DNA of 51,824 bases from an uncultured Alphaproteobacteria bacterium (GTDB lineage: Bacteria; Pseudomonadota; Alphaproteobacteria; UBA11222). Where the stretch lies: NCBI GenBank assembly GCA_937888955.1, contig CALAQW010000074.1, positions 1-51,824 of the forward strand. The letters are read 5' to 3'. The number at the start of each line of letters is the position of its first letter. The stretch's first letter is position 1. The position numbers and the translations under genes are program-made. Shown piece after piece: positions 25,349-33,856 of this stretch. Below the pieces are notes generated by a model that saw only the letters and a list, made by a program, of their open reading frames with translations, was not told the origin of the DNA and made no database searches.

Positions 25349-26749
25349 TTAAATTTCATCTGAACGCAGGACCATCATCTTTTCGATCTGCATTTCGTGG
25401 ATGGTGTATGGAATGCCGCCGACGCCGTGGCCCGATTCCCGCGCCCCCGCGAACGGCATCCAGTCGACGCGAAATGCGGTATGGTCATTGACCATGATCG
25501 CAGTGCCGTCAATCCGTTTATAGACCCGCATCGCGGTATCGATATCGCGGGTGAAAACCGCGGCCTGGAACGAAACAGGCAGGCTGTTCGCCCGATCGAT
25601 CGCCGCATCCATATCGGTATAGGAATAAACGCAGATGACGGGTCCGAATATCTCAAGCTTTGACACATTCGCATCTTCAGGCGGATCGAGCAGGACGGTC
25701 GGCGCGTAGCAGGAATCAGACAGCTTCTTGCCGCCGGTGACAAGTTTTGCCCCGCCGGCCACCGCCGCCTGTACCCAGTCATCAATCCGGTTGCATTCCC
25801 CGTGATTGATGATCGGCCCGACCTCGGTATCGGGATCGGTCGGATCGCCGACCTTCATCTTATCGCCAAGCGCGGCAAGTCCCGTTGCCACCTGCTGCGC
25901 GATATCGGCATGGGCAAAGACCCGTTGCACCGACACGCAGACCTGCCCCGCATGATAAAAGCCGCCCTTGGCGAGCCTTGGCAGATTGGCTTCCAGATCG
26001 GCATCCTTCGCGATGATCACGGGAGCCGCGCCCCCATGTTCCAGCGCGCAGCGCGTGCCGGGTGCAAGTTGGCTGCGCAATGACCAGCCGACCTTGCCGC
26101 TGCCGATGAAGGAGAAGAAGCCGACGCGCGGATCGGTGACCATTTTTGTCGACAGATCGTTATTTTCCGGCACGATCACCTGCGCCCATTCCTTTGGCAG
26201 TCCCGCCTCATGCAGGATATCGACAAATGCAAAGCAGGAAAGCGGGGTCGCGCTGGCCGGTTTGACGATCACCGGGCAACCGGCTGCCACCGCAGGGGCG
26301 ACCTGGTGCACGATCAGGTTGAACGGATGATTGAATGCGCTGACCGCGACAACGACGCCGATCGGTTCATGCTGGGTAAAGGCAACATGTCCGGCCGAGG
26401 CGGGGTTGATATTCATCGGGATGAGCGAGCCTGTTTCGGTCCGCATGGTTTCGATGCAAACCTCGATCCCGTCAATGGCCCGGTCGATCTCGACCTGCGA
26501 ATCGACCAGCGGTTTGCCGCCTTCGCGCGCAGCCTGCAGCGCCAGCTCTTCAGCGCGCTCCTTCATGATGGTCATGGCGCGGCGCAGGATGGCGATCCGC
26601 TCGACTTTCGCAATCCAGCTGTCGCGATCGCGGTAAAGCCCGTGCGCGGTGCTCAACGCCTTCTCGATCGCGGCCGCGTCCGACCTTGGCACAGCCGCAA
26701 TCCTGCTGCCGTCATAGGGTGCCGTTACCGTCAGTTCACCCGCGCTCAT
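25349..26749 (-). CDS. Aldehyde dehydrogenase family protein
   Basis: NAD(P)-dependent aldehyde dehydrogenase of 466 residues. It has AFNHPFNLIVHQVAPAVAAGCPVIVKPA (cofactor site), FIGSGKVGWSL, the general base Glu237 in LEHGGAAPVII, and the nucleophile Cys271 in HAGQVCVSVQRVF. The C-terminal EIFGPVICVYSY is typical. The sequence resembles the lactaldehyde/glyceraldehyde and aromatic-aldehyde group more than CoA-acylating forms. A good RBS (GGAGGGAAAT) precedes ATG 26749. It forms an operon with the TPP enzyme downstream. Confidence 0.9.
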   Translation of the reverse strand: MSAGELTVTAPYDGSRIAAVPRSDAAAIEKALSTAHGLYRDRDSWIAKVERIAILRRAMTIMKERAEELALQAAREGGKPLVDSQVEIDRAIDGIEVCIETMRTETGSLIPMNINPASAGHVAFTQHEPIGVVVAVSAFNHPFNLIVHQVAPAVAAGCPVIVKPASATPLSCFAFVDILHEAGLPKEWAQVIVPENNDLSTKMVTDPRVGFFSFIGSGKVGWSLRSQLAPGTRCALEHGGAAPVIIAKDADLEANLPRLAKGGFYHAGQVCVSVQRVFAHADIAQQVATGLAALGDKMKVGDPTDPDTEVGPIINHGECNRIDDWVQAAVAGGAKLVTGGKKLSDSCYAPTVLLDPPEDANVSKLEIFGPVICVYSYTDMDAAIDRANSLPVSFQAAVFTRDIDTAMRVYKRIDGTAIMVNDHTAFRVDWMPFAGARESGHGVGGIPYTIHEMQIEKMMVLRSDEI

Positions 26750-26792
26750 ATTTCCCTCCAGCTTCCGTTATTCCGCAAGCCCCATAGTTAAC

Positions 26793-26844
26793 CAAAAGGC
26801 CGCTCCGGGCTAGGGCTGATTTATGGCAAATCGGCGCGGAGCGG
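26793..26844 (-). terminator. Hairpin terminator for the FAH-family gene
   Basis: ccgctccg (26800-26807) pairs with cggagcgg (26837-26844). The loop holds a smaller gattt/aaatc hairpin. On the minus strand the stem is followed by GCCTTTTGG. The U-tract is short. Confidence 0.65.
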
Positions 26845-26850
26845 CGGTCA

Positions 26851-27717
26851 TCACATGATTACGGTATCCGCCGGCTCCTGAATCACCGTATGCGCGATGC
26901 TGCCGATCTTGTCGATTTCGATACGGATTTTATCGCCTGCTTTCAGGAAACTGGGCGGTTGCATCGCAACGCCGACCCCGCCTGGCGTGCCGGTCGAGAT
27001 GATATCGCCGGGCATCAGGGTGAAAGCCTGGCTGAGATAGGCGATCTGGTCATAGCAGTCAAAGACCAGATGACGGGTGTTGGAATCCTGCCGGACCTCG
27101 TCATTGATAAGCGTGCGGATAGTCAGATCATGCGGGTCACCGATCTCGTCGGGGGTGACAAGCCAGGGGCCGACCGGCCCGTGCGTATCGAAGCTTTTGC
27201 CCATCGTCATGGTCTGCGAATGGAACTGCCAGTCGCGTACGCTCACATCATTGACGATGCAGAAACCGGCAATCACTTCATGCGCGCGCTCCTTCGGCAC
27301 ATGCCGGCAGCGCCGGCCGATGATCATGCCAAGCTCGCCCTCATAGTCGAGCGCATCGGAAACCCGCGGCTTGTGAATCGGGTCGCCCGGCGCGTTGACG
27401 CAACTCACCTGCTTGTTGAACCAAAGCTGCATGTCGGGCTTTTCGGTTTTCGATTCGGCGATATGGTCGGCATAGTTCAGGCCGATCGCCAGAAATTTCG
27501 AGGGTGTCATGACCGGCGCTTCCAGATGTAGCTCGGCCAGCGGGATCGGCGTGCCGCCTGCCTCACGCGCCGTTGTCATCGCGGCCGCGCCGGCGGTCAG
27601 AAAACTGCGCATATCGGTCGGCAGATCGGGGGCAGCAGTGGAAAGGTCGATGATGCCCGCATCGGTGACGACGCCAATTCGCGTCCTGCCGTCATGGGTG
27701 AATGTGGCCAGTTTCAT
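26851..27717 (-). CDS. Fumarylacetoacetate hydrolase family protein
   Basis: A 288-residue FAH-superfamily enzyme. After a 75-residue N-terminal lead (MKLATFTHDGRTRIGVV), the catalytic domain has KFLAIGLNYADHIAES, the metal ligand signature DYEGELGMIIGRRCRHV (E-x-E with a later Asp in IVNDVSVRDWQ), and the closing DIISTGTPGGVGVAMQPPSFLKAGD. Family members hydrolyse C-C bonds in acylpyruvates or decarboxylate or hydrate oxo-acids from aromatic meta-cleavage pathways. It lies in the same orientation as the ALDH gene but is separated by a terminator, so it is probably an independent unit. Confidence 0.9.
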   Translation of the reverse strand: MKLATFTHDGRTRIGVVTDAGIIDLSTAAPDLPTDMRSFLTAGAAAMTTAREAGGTPIPLAELHLEAPVMTPSKFLAIGLNYADHIAESKTEKPDMQLWFNKQVSCVNAPGDPIHKPRVSDALDYEGELGMIIGRRCRHVPKERAHEVIAGFCIVNDVSVRDWQFHSQTMTMGKSFDTHGPVGPWLVTPDEIGDPHDLTIRTLINDEVRQDSNTRHLVFDCYDQIAYLSQAFTLMPGDIISTGTPGGVGVAMQPPSFLKAGDKIRIEIDKIGSIAHTVIQEPADTVIM

Positions 27718-27837
27718 GCGGTTCCCTTTCTTTTCTTGTTTTGCGACAGTTTACACGCGCCCGGCTGGGCTTACAGTAGCCCGATGACATATCTGCGACA
27801 AATAGCATGCTTTTGCGTGCGGCGGGGGAACGGGTGC

Positions 27838-28833
27838 ATGAGACGCGGCTGGCTTTCCGCCATGGCGTGGCTGTTCTGGCTTTGCCTGTCGGGTAACGCG
27901 GTGGCGCTGGAACGGGTGGTTTTTGCCACCGACTGGAAGGCGCAGGCCGAACATGGCGGATTCTATCAGGCGCTTGCCAAAGGCTATTATGCGGAACAGG
28001 GGCTTGATGTGGTGATCCGGCAGGGCGGGCCGGGCGTCAATATTCCGCAATTGCTGGGCGCGGGCGCGGTGGCGTTCGGGATGGGGTCATCAAGCTTCAT
28101 GCCGCTCAACATGGTGCGTGCGGGCGTCGGCGCAAAGGCGGTGATGGCGGTGTTCCAGAAAAGCCCCGAAATCCTGATGACCCATCCGCGCCCCGATATC
28201 AAAAACCTTGCCGACATGCGCGGCAAACCCATCATGCTGGCCGATGCCTCGATCGGGGCGGTGTGGGTGTGGCTGAAGGCGAAATACGGGTTCGAGGACC
28301 GTCAGATCCGCAAATATACCTTTAATCTCGCGCCCTTCCTTGTCGACCCAATGGCGATCCAGCAGGGCTATCTCACCTCCGAACCGTTTATGTATGAGCG
28401 GGCGATGGGGCATCCGCCGCAAATCTTTCTGTATGCGGATGAGGGCTATCCGAGCTATGCGACGCTGGTGATGGCGCGTAACGATCTGATCGCGGCCAAG
28501 CCCGAATTGGTGCGCGGCTTCGTGGCGGCGACGGCAAAAGGCTGGCGCGATTATCTGTTCGGCGATCCCGCGCCGGGCAATGCGCTGATCAAACGCGATA
28601 ATCCCGAGATGAGCGAGGCCCTCATCGCACAGGCGATCGCCAAGCTTAAAACCCATCATATCGTTGTGCCTGAAGGGGCCGGGGCGGACGCCATCGGGCA
28701 GATGCAGGATGCACGCTGGCAGGCATTTTTCGATGTGATGGTGGCGCATGGGGTCTATCCGCCTGGTCTTGATTATCGCGCGGCCTATACGCGCGCCTTC
28801 CTGCCCGAGGCGGCGATGGACAGGGCGCCATGA
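27838..28833 (+). CDS. ABC transporter substrate-binding protein (NMT1/SsuA-like)
   Basis: Periplasmic solute receptor of 331 residues. ATG 27838 is preceded by GGGGGAA and gives a clean signal peptide (MRRGWLSAMAWLFWLCLSGNAVA). The mature protein starts LERVVFATDWKAQAEHGGFYQALAKGYYAEQGLDV, typical of NMT1/SsuA/ThiY-type receptors for sulfonates, nitrate or thiamine pyrimidine. GVNIPQLLGAGAVAFGMGSSSF forms the lobe-1 ligand loop. Its TGA overlaps the ATG of the ATPase gene (ATGA). The ligand is unknown; the nearby sulfite reductase makes a sulfonate conceivable. Confidence 0.85.
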   Translation: MRRGWLSAMAWLFWLCLSGNAVALERVVFATDWKAQAEHGGFYQALAKGYYAEQGLDVVIRQGGPGVNIPQLLGAGAVAFGMGSSSFMPLNMVRAGVGAKAVMAVFQKSPEILMTHPRPDIKNLADMRGKPIMLADASIGAVWVWLKAKYGFEDRQIRKYTFNLAPFLVDPMAIQQGYLTSEPFMYERAMGHPPQIFLYADEGYPSYATLVMARNDLIAAKPELVRGFVAATAKGWRDYLFGDPAPGNALIKRDNPEMSEALIAQAIAKLKTHHIVVPEGAGADAIGQMQDARWQAFFDVMVAHGVYPPGLDYRAAYTRAFLPEAAMDRAP

Positions 28834-29636
28834 CAGAGGCTGTGGCAGCGGACGCGGCAGCCGGGCCATCGGTCACAGCGCCGGATGGTGGCGGCGCGGG
28901 AGGCTGGCTCCGGCTGGCCGGCATCCACAAGCAGTTTGACGATGGTACCGCGGCGCTGTCAGGGGTCGAGCTCACTGTGGCGCGGGGTGAGTTTGTGAGC
29001 CTGCTTGGCCCGTCTGGTTGCGGTAAATCCACCTTGCTGCGACTGATAGCGGGGCTCGATACCCCAAGCGCGGGGCAGGTGATCTGGCAGGAGCCGCCGA
29101 AAAAGGGCGATATCGGCTTTGTGTTTCAGGAGCCGACCTTGCTGCCCTGGGCCACGGCCGGGCAGAATGTGGCGTTGCCGCTGCGGCTTGCGGGTCATGG
29201 TGCGGCCGCGCGGCGCGAGCAGGCAGGGGCAGCCCTTGCCGCGGTGGGGCTTGAAGGTTTTTCCCGGCATTATCCGCACAGCCTGTCAGGCGGGATGAAG
29301 ATGCGGGTGGCGATTGCCCGCGCGCTTGTCACCGCGCCGCCGGTTCTGCTGCTTGATGAACCTTTTGCAGCACTTGACGAGATGACGCGGCACGAGCTGA
29401 ACGATGATCTGCAGCAGCTTGCGGTGAACCGGGGGCTGACGGTGATCTTCGTCACCCACAGCGTGGCGGAGGCGGTCTATCTGTCCCGGCGCATCGCGAT
29501 CATGTCGGCGCGGCCGGGGCGGATCAGCAAGGTTATTCCGGTCGATTTCCCCGCGCCGCGTGCGTCCGGATTTCGCCATCAGGCAGAATTCGGCAAATTA
29601 TGTGCGGAAATTTCGGCCGCCTTGCGCGCAGGATAG
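28830..29636 (+). CDS. ABC transporter ATP-binding protein (SsuB/TauB-like)
   Basis: A 268-residue nucleotide-binding subunit. Walker A is GPSGCGKST, Q-loop VFQEPTLLPWA, signature LSGGMKMRVAIARAL, Walker B VLLLDEPFAALD, H-loop FVTHSV. The first 30 residues are an Ala/Gly-rich extension without homology. It is translationally coupled to the receptor gene through ATGA. The expected permease gene is not next: two minus-strand genes intervene, and it resumes at 30651. Confidence 0.93.
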   Translation: MTEAVAADAAAGPSVTAPDGGGAGGWLRLAGIHKQFDDGTAALSGVELTVARGEFVSLLGPSGCGKSTLLRLIAGLDTPSAGQVIWQEPPKKGDIGFVFQEPTLLPWATAGQNVALPLRLAGHGAAARREQAGAALAAVGLEGFSRHYPHSLSGGMKMRVAIARALVTAPPVLLLDEPFAALDEMTRHELNDDLQQLAVNRGLTVIFVTHSVAEAVYLSRRIAIMSARPGRISKVIPVDFPAPRASGFRHQAEFGKLCAEISAALRAG

Positions 29637-29679
29637 GGGTGTACCGCGCGGCACCTGGCCGCTCCCCTGACTGTACGCT

Positions 29680-29946
29680 TCAGCCAACCCGTTCGCGCAG
29701 CCCGAAGATGATATTCTTGTTGCGGCTGATCGAGGTGCGCACCACATTTTTGCGCATCAGATCCTCAAGCGTCTTGTTGAGATCCTCGAGCGTCAGGCCG
29801 GTGGCCGCCGACAGGCGGTCTTTTGTCCGCCATTTATATTTCTGGTGCGACAGGGCGACCAGCAGCTTCTGCTCCGTCTCGTCGAACTGGCTGAATTCGG
29901 CCATCCATTTCAGGTTGGGCGCAATCTTTTCTGTAGCGTCAGGCAT
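29680..29946 (-). CDS. Small winged-helix-like protein
   Basis: An 88-residue protein. The sequence FDETEQKLLVALSHQKYKWRTKDRLSAATGLTLEDLNKTLEDLMRKNVVRTSISRNKNIIFGLRERV looks like a compact winged helix-turn-helix: helix, recognition helix, and a beta-wing ending in a strand. No effector domain is present. It starts 3 nt after the stop of the membrane-protein gene, so the two form one minus-strand unit. Function unknown. Confidence 0.65.
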   Translation of the reverse strand: MPDATEKIAPNLKWMAEFSQFDETEQKLLVALSHQKYKWRTKDRLSAATGLTLEDLNKTLEDLMRKNVVRTSISRNKNIIFGLRERVG

Positions 29947-29949
29947 TGG

Positions 29950-30531
29950 TCAGGCGGGTCCGTCTTTGCCGGGCGGTATCGTGGCCGCGCGGAGTTTGGC
30001 AAGGATTGCGGAAACTTCGTCCGGTTTCAGTTCGTCTTCGGGCGGTGGCGCGCCACTGTCATCCGCGCCGCTGTCATCTATGTCGGTTTCACTGTCCTGG
30101 GCATCGTCAAAGCTGTCATGCGTGGCAGGCATATCGTCCACCTCACCGCCCGCGGGCAGCTGCCCCTGTTCGTGCAGCGCATTGACCAATTGCCGGAATT
30201 CCTCTTCCGTGGTGCCCTGAATAAGCTCGCGCGCCTGCGCGAAGCTGAAATTCACCCCACCGATGGAAATCCCGTCAAGCCGGTTCATCAGCCGGGGCAG
30301 ATGCTCGGTGAAAATCGCCTCGACAAACACAGCAATGGGCTTGCGGAAATAGATCGCCGCGAAGATCAGCAGGATTGCCGGATCGATCAGCAGCTTGAGA
30401 ATTTCAAGCAGATGCCGCGCAAGCGTTTCGTCATAGCGGCTGAGCAGCGTAAATCCGCCAAGCAGCGCCATCAGCGCCGCGCCCCAGCAGGCGGCGTGCA
30501 GCATCCGGTGTCGCTGGTTTGCGGTCTCCAT
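29950..30531 (-). CDS. Two-TM membrane protein with acidic C-terminal tail, unknown function
   Basis: About 193 residues from ATG 30531 (METANQRHR). Two hydrophobic segments lie near 12-30 and 45-65 (LLIDPAILLIFAAIYF). A soluble part follows with HLPRLMNRLDGISIGGVNFSFAQARELIQGTTEEEFRQLVNALHEQ, then a very acidic Asp/Ser stretch (SFDDAQDSETDIDDSGADDSG). No family was recognised. It is co-transcribed with the small winged-helix protein and inserted between the ATPase and permease genes of an ABC importer. Confidence 0.6.
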   Translation of the reverse strand: METANQRHRMLHAACWGAALMALLGGFTLLSRYDETLARHLLEILKLLIDPAILLIFAAIYFRKPIAVFVEAIFTEHLPRLMNRLDGISIGGVNFSFAQARELIQGTTEEEFRQLVNALHEQGQLPAGGEVDDMPATHDSFDDAQDSETDIDDSGADDSGAPPPEDELKPDEVSAILAKLRAATIPPGKDGPA

Positions 30532-30650
30532 CTTTCGGCTACCCGTGATCGGTCGTTTATATGCGCGTGCGCTGATCTTATAACAGTAGGACCGAAACGG
30601 CTCAATCAGATGAAGTCTGGGCGCGCGGCGGTGAAGGAAAGCGGCAAGCG

Positions 30651-31505
30651 ATGATCCGGGGCAACCAAGGGGCGGAGAAGCCGATGTGGCGGCAGGCAGC
30701 GGAGACAGACGGGCGCGGGCGGCGCATATTGGCAATTGCGATGCCGGTGCTTGCCGGTCTGTTCGCGCTTGCCGGATGGGAGCTTGCGGTTGCGATTGCG
30801 CAGATCCCGCCTTTTGTCCTGCCTGCGCCCAGTGCAATCGGCGCAGCGCTGGTCGCGGATTTTCCCTCGCTTGCGGCAAGCCTGTGGCAGACTGTGCGGA
30901 TCACGGGTCAGGCTTTCGTACTGGCGGTCGTCAGCGGTGTCGGGTTGTCCCTGCTGTTTTCGCAGAGCCGGGTCATCGAGATGACGCTGTTTCCCTTCGC
31001 CGTTATCCTGCAGGTGACGCCGATCATCGCGATTGCACCGCTTATCCTGATCTGGGTCGGCTTCGATCATGCGGATCGTGCGCTGTTGATTATGGCCTGG
31101 GTGGCCGCGTTTTTCCCGATTCTGTCGAATATGACCCTGGGATTGCGATCGGCCGATCCCAACCTGCTTGCCCTGATGCGGCTTTACGGCGCATCGCGCG
31201 TGCAGACAGCGCGGTTTGTGCAACTGCCTGCCGCCTTGCCCTTCTTGCTGTCGGGGATGAAAATTTCCGGCGGGCTTGCCCTGATCGGTACGGTGGTTGC
31301 CGAATTCGTTGCCGGCAGCGGCGCGTCGACCGGCCTTGCCTGGCGGATCATGGAGGCGGGCAATCGGCTGGAAATCCCGCGCATGTTCGCCGCATTGATC
31401 CTGCTGTCGCTGCTCGGGATTGCGATTTTCTTCCTGCTCAGCCTGCTTGAAACGCTGCTGCTGCGCCGCTGGCACGATAGTGCGCGGCAATCGGTTTTGC
31501 GTTGA
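30651..31505 (+). CDS. ABC transporter permease (SsuC/TauC-like)
   Basis: Inner-membrane permease of 284 residues with about six TMs. The BPD_transp_1 region has LYGASRVQTARFVQLPAALPFLLSGMKISGGLALIGTVVAEFVAGSG, which contains the EAA-loop equivalent that contacts the ATPase. It starts 1,014 nt after the ATPase stop, beyond two opposite-strand genes, and so has its own divergent promoter region of about 120 bp. It very probably completes the 27838-29636 importer. Confidence 0.88.
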   Translation: MIRGNQGAEKPMWRQAAETDGRGRRILAIAMPVLAGLFALAGWELAVAIAQIPPFVLPAPSAIGAALVADFPSLAASLWQTVRITGQAFVLAVVSGVGLSLLFSQSRVIEMTLFPFAVILQVTPIIAIAPLILIWVGFDHADRALLIMAWVAAFFPILSNMTLGLRSADPNLLALMRLYGASRVQTARFVQLPAALPFLLSGMKISGGLALIGTVVAEFVAGSGASTGLAWRIMEAGNRLEIPRMFAALILLSLLGIAIFFLLSLLETLLLRRWHDSARQSVLR

Positions 31506-31546
31506 AAGCGATGTGAGCGCACCAATTTGCGGTTTTTCGGTTAATA

Positions 31547-31561
31547 ACATTTAAAAAATGT
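31547..31561. promoter_or_regulatory. Inverted repeat upstream of the reductase promoter
   Basis: acattt-aaa-aaatgt, a perfect 6-bp inverted repeat in an AT-rich stretch, 25 bp upstream of the predicted -35. A possible regulator site; no regulator gene is nearby. Confidence 0.4.
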
Positions 31562-31585
31562 AATTAAATATATTTCACACTCATA

Positions 31586-31614
31586 TTGACATATTTAGCT
31601 GCGGGAAACATATT
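31586..31614 (+). promoter_or_regulatory. Sigma70-type promoter of the sulfite/nitrite reductase operon
   Basis: The -35 TTGACA (31586-31591) is separated by exactly 17 bp from CATATT (31609-31614). It sits 80 bp upstream of ATG 31694 in an AT-rich leader. Confidence 0.6.
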
Positions 31615-31693
31615 CCGCCGCATAAACAGGAATTTCCCGCGCCGGTCTGCTATATCGCCACGGGAAAACACGGACCCAGGGAAAACCCCGATT

Positions 31694-33352
31694 ATGTACC
31701 GTTACGACGATTTCGATCAGACCTTTGTCAATGAACGGGTGGAACAGTTCCGCGATCAGGTGGCGCGGCGGCTGTCCGGCGAGTTGACTGAAGATGAATT
31801 CAAGCCGCTGCGGCTGATGAACGGCCTTTATCTGCAATTGCATGCCTATATGCTGCGGGTGGCGATCCCTTACGGCACGCTGTCTTCGACGCAGCTGCGC
31901 AAGCTTGCCGAAATTGCCCGCAAATATGACAAGGGCTACGGCCATTTCACGACCCGGCAGAACCTGCAATATAACTGGCCGGCACTGAAGGATACGCCCG
32001 ATATTCTGGCCGAACTGGCCTCTGTCGAGATGCATGCCCTTCAGACCAGCGGCAATTGCATTCGCAACGTGACCGCCGATCAATATGCCGGCGTTGCGGC
32101 GGGCGAGGTCGATGATCCGCGCATCTATGCCGAAGTCTTGCGGCAATGGTCGAGCCTGCATCCGGAATTTTCCTTCCTGCCGCGCAAGTTCAAGATCGCG
32201 ATCACCGGCTGTGCGAACGACCGTGCGGCGATCAAGGTGCATGATATCGGACTTGTTGTGGTGCAGAACGCGGCTGGTGAAACCGGCTTTGAATTCTGGG
32301 TCGGCGGCGGGCTTGGCCGCACACCGGTCATCGGTAAATGCATCAATCCGTTCGTGGCCAAGCGGGACCTGCTCTCTTATAGCGAGGCGGTGCTGCGCGT
32401 TTACAATATGCTTGGCCGCCGCGACAATATGTACAAGGCGCGGATCAAGATCCTGGTGAATGAGACCGGGGTTGAGGAATTCACACGTCTGGTCAATGAG
32501 GAATGGGCGGAAATCCGCGAGGGTTATCTGGAATTGCCCGAGGAAGAGGTGCAGCGCATCCGCGACTTTTTCGCGCCGCCCGCCTATGAATCGCTTGAGG
32601 CGGATCCGCCCGAATTCATGGAAAAACTCGATGCGGATCCCGCATTCGCCGACTGGGCGCATGCCAATCTGGCGCCGCATAAGGTGTCAGGCTATGCGAT
32701 CGTCAATCTGTCCCTCAAACCGATTGGCGGCATTCCGGGCGATGTGACCGACAGCCAGATGGAGGCGGTGGCCGCGCTGGCCGATCAGTTCAGCTTCGGC
32801 GAAATCCGTGCAACGCACGAGCAGAATCTGACGCTGCCCCATGTCGCGCAAAAAGATCTTTATGCCCTGTGGGAGGCATTGCAGGCGCTTGATCTTGCGA
32901 CCCCGAATGTCGGGCTTGTCAGCGATATCATTGCGTGCCCGGGGCTTGATTATTGCGCGCTTGCCAATGCGCGTTCGATCCCCGTTGCGCAGATGATCAG
33001 TGAACGGTTCGCCGATCTCAAGCGTCAGCATGATGTCGGGCCGCTCAAGATCAAGATTTCGGGCTGCATCAATGCGTGCGGGCACCATCATGTCGGGCAT
33101 ATCGGCATTCTGGGTGTCGACAAGAAAGGCACCGAATTCTACCAGATCACCCTGGGCGGCAGCGCCGAGGAAGATGCCGCGGTCGGGCAGATACTGGGTC
33201 CCGCCTTCGGTTATGACGAAGTAACCGATGCGGTTGAAAATGTTGTGAATACCTATCTCAAGCTGCGCGAGGGGCCGGGCGAAACCTTCCTGCAGATGGT
33301 GCGCCGGACAGGCGTGACGCCGTTCAAGGAGGCGTTGTATGAAACTGCTTAA
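31694..33352 (+). CDS. cysI: Nitrite/sulfite reductase, siroheme [4Fe-4S] (CysI-type)
   Basis: A 552-residue siroheme reductase. It has the two pseudo-repeats of the family: LRVAIPYGTLSSTQLRKLAEIARKY ... GHFTTRQNLQYNW, with a second copy near 370-390 (GEIRATHEQNLTLPHV). The cluster ligands are C415 and C421 (CPGLDYC) plus C458 and C462 (GCINACGHHH). Ferredoxin-dependent sulfite reductases of alphaproteobacteria have this size and are followed by DUF934. The ATG at 31694 is chosen because the family begins MYRYDDFD; the frame extends upstream into promoter sequence. The next gene overlaps by 14 nt. Confidence 0.9.
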   Translation: MYRYDDFDQTFVNERVEQFRDQVARRLSGELTEDEFKPLRLMNGLYLQLHAYMLRVAIPYGTLSSTQLRKLAEIARKYDKGYGHFTTRQNLQYNWPALKDTPDILAELASVEMHALQTSGNCIRNVTADQYAGVAAGEVDDPRIYAEVLRQWSSLHPEFSFLPRKFKIAITGCANDRAAIKVHDIGLVVVQNAAGETGFEFWVGGGLGRTPVIGKCINPFVAKRDLLSYSEAVLRVYNMLGRRDNMYKARIKILVNETGVEEFTRLVNEEWAEIREGYLELPEEEVQRIRDFFAPPAYESLEADPPEFMEKLDADPAFADWAHANLAPHKVSGYAIVNLSLKPIGGIPGDVTDSQMEAVAALADQFSFGEIRATHEQNLTLPHVAQKDLYALWEALQALDLATPNVGLVSDIIACPGLDYCALANARSIPVAQMISERFADLKRQHDVGPLKIKISGCINACGHHHVGHIGILGVDKKGTEFYQITLGGSAEEDAAVGQILGPAFGYDEVTDAVENVVNTYLKLREGPGETFLQMVRRTGVTPFKEALYETA

Positions 33353-33854
33353 GGACGGCAAGCCGGTCACTGATGACTGGGTCCATCTCGATGATGCGGA
33401 TCCCGCACCGGCGGCGGGTGGGGTAATTGTTTCCCTTGACCGTTGGCGGGCGGAGCGTGATGCGCTGCTGAAGCGCGGGCAGGTCGGTATCCGGTTGAAA
33501 AGTAATGAAGCGCCGGCGGAAATCCGCGATGATCTGGGGCATTTCGGGGTGATTGCGCTGGAATTTCCGGTCTATCGGGATGGCCGTGCCTTTTCCTATG
33601 CGCGGCTGTTACGCGAACGCTTTGGCTATAAGGGTGAATTGCGCGCGGTGGGGAATGTGCTGTTCGACCAGCTGGCCTTTATGCATCGCTGCGGCTTTGA
33701 CGCTTTCGAGGTGCAGAAAGACCCGGATGCGGACAGGTTCGCAAAGGCGCTGACCGCTTTCAGTGTGCGGTATCAGCGTGCTGCCGATGATGCGCAGACA
33801 GCATTGGAACTGCGCCACAAGGCGCGCCGCAATGTCGCGCAGGAAGGACGATAG
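33339..33854 (+). CDS. DUF934 protein, sulfite-reductase partner
   Basis: A 171-residue DUF934 protein. It has VIVSLDRWRAERDALL, GVIALEFPVYRDGRAFSYARLLRERFGYKGELRAVGNVLFDQLAFMHRCGFDAFEV, the strongly conserved family core. It is nearly always beside cysI and is thought to act as an assembly or electron-transfer partner in sulfite reduction; the biochemical role is not settled. The start codon lies inside the 3' end of cysI (14-nt overlap), indicating translational coupling. Confidence 0.9.
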   Translation: MKLLKDGKPVTDDWVHLDDADPAPAAGGVIVSLDRWRAERDALLKRGQVGIRLKSNEAPAEIRDDLGHFGVIALEFPVYRDGRAFSYARLLRERFGYKGELRAVGNVLFDQLAFMHRCGFDAFEVQKDPDADRFAKALTAFSVRYQRAADDAQTALELRHKARRNVAQEGR

Positions 33855-33856
33855 CG

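Noticed and set aside
31586-31693. 36-residue N-terminal extension of the sulfite/nitrite reductase
   Set aside because: It would cover the predicted promoter and lacks an RBS; the family starts at the MYRYDDFD methionine.
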